Assembly: GCA_012519365.1 (NCBI GenBank)
Contig: JAAYQH010000388.1
Span: 1-8,110 of the forward strand
Direction: 5' to 3'
DNA length: 8,110 nt
From: Planctomycetota bacterium
GTDB lineage: Bacteria; Planctomycetota; Phycisphaerae; Sedimentisphaerales; Anaerohalosphaeraceae
The notes below the pieces were generated by a model that did not search any database, was not told where the DNA came from, and worked only from the letters and a program-made list of their open reading frames with translations. The position numbers and the translations under genes were made by a program. Below, piece by piece: positions 5,282 to 8,110 of the stretch (positions are counted from its first letter, which is position 1; the number at the start of each line of letters is the position of its first letter).

Positions 5282-8011
5282 ATGTTCAATTGTTTTTGTC
5301 GGTGTGCGGTATATGGCATTGCGGCGGTATATTTTGTGGGTGCGGCACAAGCTGCACCGGTTGAGGCGGATTCCATTGCTGCACTTCAACAGCGGATCAA
5401 TAGCGCTATGCCGGGCGATCGGATCATCGTTGTCGATGGCAGTTACCTCACAACCGCTCCGATTACGGTCAATCAAGCCGGCACAGCAGCCCAGCCGATT
5501 ATTATTGAAGCTCAGTCCATCAGCGGCGTTGAGATTTCGGGAACGCACGGTTTCAGCCTCGACAGTCCGGCCGCTTACATTCTTATCCGCGGGTTTAAGT
5601 TTACACATCCGGCCGGCGGCAACACCATTCACAGCGGAGCGGCTCACTGCCGTTTCACGCGGAACATTTTTGAATGTTCCGGTGCGGGTAATTTTTTGCT
5701 TGTGGCCGGTCATGATACTGAAATCGACCATAACGAGTTTCTCCACAAAGGCACCGACGGCAATATGATTGACGTGCGCGGCTCAGGCGGTCAGATTGCC
5801 CGTCGGGTTTGGATTCATCACAACTATTTTCATGATTTTTTCCCTTCCGGTTCGGGCGATGCCGAAACGATTCGCTTTGGGCTGAGCGGGTTGAGTATGT
5901 CCACCGGTGAGGGACGGATCGAATACAATTTGTTTGTCAACTGCCGCGGGGAGAATGAACTGATTTCAAACAAATCCAGCGGCAATACCTACCGCTACAA
6001 TACTTTTCTGAATTCGGCGGGTGCCCAGCTGACGCTGCGACACGGCAACGACTGTCTGGTCTACGGCAATTACTTTCGCGGCACTGACGGTCTTCGCGTT
6101 TTCGGCGACCGCCACCTGATCTTTTCCAATTATTTTGAAGGCAACACGCAAGGTGTTCAGATGGGCAACGGCGGCGGTGAGGTGGCCGAGGGTGCTGCTC
6201 TGACGAGCCATGACCGTCCCGATGATGGGGTTGTCGCATTTAATACGTTTCTCAATAACAACACGCATTACCGCATGGCCGGCCGTACCCATGGCCTGGG
6301 CGCTGTACGTATTACGGTTGCTAACAATATTTTTCAGGGCGGCGGAACCATTGCCGATCTTAACGGTCCATATACCGGATCGTGGCTGGGCAATATTTGC
6401 TGGAACACCGGCAGTGCCGGCGATATGCCGTCCAGCGGTTATCAAATACGCAATCCGCTTCTGTCTGCCGATGCGAATGGCATCGTCCGTCTTCAGGCGG
6501 CCAGCCCCCTCATCGATGCAGCTGCCGGTTCGTTTCCCTTTGTCACGGTCGATATGGACGGCCAGCCGCGGGATGCCAACCCCGACATCGGGGCGGACGA
6601 GTTTTCTGATGCCCCTGTGGTCGCCCGGATTCTGACCGTTGCCGATGTGGGGCCCTTTTCCAAAGGGCTTGACCCTGTCTCCCATACGCTGAGCCATGAA
6701 TCAGCGTCTGCCGGGACCGGCCTTCGGTCTGAAAGTTCTGTTTGTGATTGGTTAGAGAGATATCTGAAAGAGAAGAAAATAGCGGATTGGCCGACGGGGC
6801 TTTTGCAAGCCGGCGACAATCCAACGGACATGTCATTGAAAAAGACATCACGGACAGATCTGGCCTTGGCGGTGGCACGGATAGACTGCGAACGTATCCT
6901 CAAATTGGCCCGGTCCTGCCTGTCCATCGAACCGATATCTCTTCGCGATTATCCGGCCCCTGCGGATTATGTCGGGCCCGGCGACTTTTATTCCATGGGA
7001 GACTACTGGTGGCCCAATCCCGATACCGAAGATGGTTTGCCTTATGTGCAGCGGGACGGTCAGTCCAATCCGAATAATTTTACGGATCATCGGATGGCTG
7101 TTCGGCGGCTCCGTGACGCGGTCGCGGCGTTGACGGCAGCGTATGCATTGGAGGGCAACGAACAATATGCTCAAAAAGCGGTGCAGCTGCTGAACGTTTT
7201 TTTTGTGGATAAAGACAAGCGAATGAATCCTCATTTGATGTATGCCCAGGCAATTCCCGGGATAACCAAAGGACGCGGCATCGGCATTATCGATACACTG
7301 CATCTGGCAGAAGCGGCGATCGCGATTGACATTCTGAAGACGTCGGATGCGATGAGCTCAGAAACGCTCGATGCACTGAAACAGTGGTTTTGCGACTATC
7401 TGAATTGGATGACCACCCATCCTCAGGGCCTTGAAGAGATGAATGCAAAGAATAATCATGCCGTAGCCTATTGGGTTCAGGCGGCAGCCTTTGCCCGCCT
7501 GGTCGGCGCTGAGGACAAACTGGAGTTGGCACGGCGTTGCTTTAAGGAGGTCATAATGCCGTCTCAAATGGCACAGGACGGCAGTTTTCCCCGCGAACTG
7601 GCCCGCACCAAACCCTATGGTTACTCTATATTTCAGTTGGACAATATGTGCCTGCTGTGTGAGCTGCTTTCAACCGAGGAGGACAATCTCTGGATATACA
7701 GGCTGCCCGACGGAAGAACAATGCAAAAGGCGATGGATTTTTTGTTTCTGTATCTGAAAGATAAGTCAAAATGGCCATATCGTGCGGACATTGAGCATTT
7801 CGAAGATTGGCCGGTTCGCCAGCCTTGCCTGCTTCTGGCTGGATACGCTTTCGGACGGCCGGAGTATCTGGCGCTGTGGAAGAGGCTGGATCCTGATCCG
7901 ACGAATGAGGAAGTGCAGCGAAATATGGCGGTTACTCAGCCGCTGTTGTGGTTACTCAGAAGCGATGAAATTCCGCTGCTGAAAGTTAATTCTTGCTCTT
8001 GGGGAAATTAA
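5282..8011 (+). CDS. Secreted bifunctional polysaccharide lyase: PL6 beta-helix fused to PF05426 (PL5/PL38-like) alginate-lyase domain
   Basis: The 909-residue protein starts with a signal peptide ('YGIAAVYFVGAAQA', likely cleavage near residue 25). The PL6 domain spans about 29-450, ending at 'NPDIGADEF' (433-441). A linker of roughly 80-100 residues leads to an alginate_lyase-type alpha-helical barrel (about 540-890). In PL6, Lys231 ('ISNKSSGNTYRYN') and Arg253 ('LTLRHGN') are the expected Bronsted base and acid, and Glu224 and Glu226 are the expected calcium ligands. In the second domain 'DFYSMGDYWWPNP' (568-580), Asn724-Asn725-His726 and 'ARTKPYGYS' (Arg775, Tyr779, Tyr781) match the catalytic motifs of the PL5/PL38 group. 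Both enzyme types cut uronate chains by beta-elimination: PL6 mostly alginate, PL5 alginate, PL38 glucuronan. The reading frame is continuous and no start site for a separate second gene is seen. The substrate of this protein is inferred. Confidence 0.93.
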   Translation: MFNCFCRCAVYGIAAVYFVGAAQAAPVEADSIAALQQRINSAMPGDRIIVVDGSYLTTAPITVNQAGTAAQPIIIEAQSISGVEISGTHGFSLDSPAAYILIRGFKFTHPAGGNTIHSGAAHCRFTRNIFECSGAGNFLLVAGHDTEIDHNEFLHKGTDGNMIDVRGSGGQIARRVWIHHNYFHDFFPSGSGDAETIRFGLSGLSMSTGEGRIEYNLFVNCRGENELISNKSSGNTYRYNTFLNSAGAQLTLRHGNDCLVYGNYFRGTDGLRVFGDRHLIFSNYFEGNTQGVQMGNGGGEVAEGAALTSHDRPDDGVVAFNTFLNNNTHYRMAGRTHGLGAVRITVANNIFQGGGTIADLNGPYTGSWLGNICWNTGSAGDMPSSGYQIRNPLLSADANGIVRLQAASPLIDAAAGSFPFVTVDMDGQPRDANPDIGADEFSDAPVVARILTVADVGPFSKGLDPVSHTLSHESASAGTGLRSESSVCDWLERYLKEKKIADWPTGLLQAGDNPTDMSLKKTSRTDLALAVARIDCERILKLARSCLSIEPISLRDYPAPADYVGPGDFYSMGDYWWPNPDTEDGLPYVQRDGQSNPNNFTDHRMAVRRLRDAVAALTAAYALEGNEQYAQKAVQLLNVFFVDKDKRMNPHLMYAQAIPGITKGRGIGIIDTLHLAEAAIAIDILKTSDAMSSETLDALKQWFCDYLNWMTTHPQGLEEMNAKNNHAVAYWVQAAAFARLVGAEDKLELARRCFKEVIMPSQMAQDGSFPRELARTKPYGYSIFQLDNMCLLCELLSTEEDNLWIYRLPDGRTMQKAMDFLFLYLKDKSKWPYRADIEHFEDWPVRQPCLLLAGYAFGRPEYLALWKRLDPDPTNEEVQRNMAVTQPLLWLLRSDEIPLLKVNSCSWGN
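5366..6640 (+). other. Protein domain: PL6 (chondroitinase B / alginate lyase) beta-helix
   Basis: Starts at 'ADSIAALQQRINSAMPGDRI' and 'VVDGSYLTTAPITV', the usual opening of PL6 proteins, and ends soon after 'VDMDGQPRDANPDIGADEF'. The core 'ENELISNKSSGN' (5951-5986) and 'LTLRHGNDCLVYGNYF' (6032-6079) carry the catalytic Lys, Arg and His. 'GLRVFGDRHLIFSNYFEGN' (6089-6145) is also characteristic. The Ser-Ser-Gly-Asn-Thr-Tyr-Arg-Tyr-Asn form after the Lys is that of alginate-type PL6 enzymes more than of chondroitinase B. Confidence 0.92.
6899..7960 (+). other. Protein domain: PF05426-type alginate lyase barrel (PL5/PL38-like)
   Basis: The domain shows 'GDFYSMGDYWWPNP', 'YVQRDGQSNPNNFTDHRM', 'KNNHAVAYWVQAAAFARLVG' and 'FPRELARTKPYGYSIFQLDN', in the order and spacing expected for this (alpha/alpha) barrel family. 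The His in Asn-Asn-His and a Tyr after the Arg-Thr-Lys are the likely catalytic pair. The Bacteroidota- and Planctomycetota-style motif 'DYWWPNP' makes PL38-like membership somewhat more likely than classical PL5, but this cannot be settled by eye. Confidence 0.82.
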
Positions 8012-8110
8012 AGGAGAGAATGCATCATATCTTTCGCACTTTGAGAAGTGGATAAAAAGCCTTTTTTTGGTCGATAGTAAGTGAAACGATCAGATATCCC
8101 AAGGACTTTA
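8012..8110 (+). other. Downstream region without a supported gene
   Basis: AAGGAG at 8011-8016 overlaps the stop codon of the lyase gene and lies 3 bases before an ATG at 8020 that opens an 11-codon frame ending at 8055. A 5-base-pair hairpin (CACTT/AAGTG, 8037-8050) follows, then an A-run and a run of seven T (8062-8068), which together might act as a weak terminator. A GTG at 8081 opens a frame to the window edge but has no ribosome binding site. None of these is strong enough to call as a gene or terminator. Confidence 0.4.

Noticed and set aside
4793..5746. 317-codon open frame on the - strand across the GH97/lyase gap
   Set aside because: It covers two well-supported genes on the other strand, has no recognisable domain and is basic, Cys- and Asn-rich, as is usual for antisense shadows.
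5040..5768. 242-codon + strand frame spanning the gap between GH97 and the lyase gene
   Set aside because: It overlaps the end of GH97 and the signal peptide of the PL6 gene in another frame, and its product shows no domain.
5366..6640. Chondroitinase B function for the PL6 domain
   Set aside because: The fold is shared, but the 'NKSSGNTYRYN' motif is of the alginate-type PL6 group and the partner domain is alginate-lyase-like, so alginate or a similar uronate is preferred.
6600..6900. Possible fusion artefact: two neighbouring lyase genes merged by a lost stop or a frameshift
   Set aside because: The frame is continuous, the linker has no ribosome binding site before an ATG (the ATG at 6830 has none) and no second signal peptide is present, so a natural fusion is the simpler reading. 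Only comparison with other genomes can exclude a lost stop codon.
8037..8068. Rho-independent terminator
   Set aside because: The hairpin has only five base pairs, and the T-run is separated from it by 11 bases and pairs only weakly with the A-run before it. It was left inside the description of the downstream region.
8081..8110. Start of a new gene at GTG 8081 (VKRSDIPRTL..., LacI-regulator-like by a loose resemblance)
   Set aside because: Ten codons without a ribosome binding site are too little to support a gene or a family.

Overview
The window carries three large genes, all on the + strand and packed as an apparent operon for taking polysaccharides apart outside the cytoplasm. The modular style points to a Planctomycetota bacterium, most likely the Phycisphaerae/Sedimentisphaerales kind found in marine or anoxic habitats. 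The evidence is a C-terminal type I dockerin whose second half has the 'DIAPEGGDG' shape, F5/8C-type and fibronectin III modules strung behind a beta-helix, and no SusC/SusD pair. The base composition is moderate in GC. The taxonomic call is an inference from domain style and not from a marker gene.

Region 1 (3-3338) is the 3' part of a very large secreted protein whose start lies before the window. It holds the end of a right-handed parallel beta-helix, an Ig-like domain, then F5/8C - FN3 - FN3 - F5/8C - FN3, and finally a dockerin. Its enzymatic activity, if any, cannot be read from the sequence.

Region 2 (3335-5221) overlaps region 1 by the four bases ATGA. It encodes a secreted GH97 alpha-glycosidase with the residues expected of the retaining, alpha-galactosidase-like branch.

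Region 3 (5282-8011), after a 60-base gap, encodes a secreted two-enzyme fusion. The N-terminal half is a PL6 (alginate lyase / chondroitinase B fold) beta-helix with its catalytic Lys and Arg in place. The C-terminal half is an alginate-lyase-like (alpha/alpha) barrel of the PF05426 type (PL5/PL38-like) with its Asn-Asn-His and Arg/Tyr motifs. This is the most interesting object in the window: two unrelated lyase folds, both of families that cut uronic-acid chains, in one polypeptide.

The last 99 bases (8012-8110) hold no gene that can be supported, only a ribosome-binding-site-like sequence in front of an 11-codon frame and a weak hairpin with a T-run.

Taken together, the genes suggest a locus for a polyuronate such as alginate or glucuronan, possibly one with alpha-linked neutral sugars that the GH97 enzyme would remove. 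The beta-helix protein may bind or cut the same material through its carbohydrate-binding-like modules. The substrate is inferred from enzyme families only.
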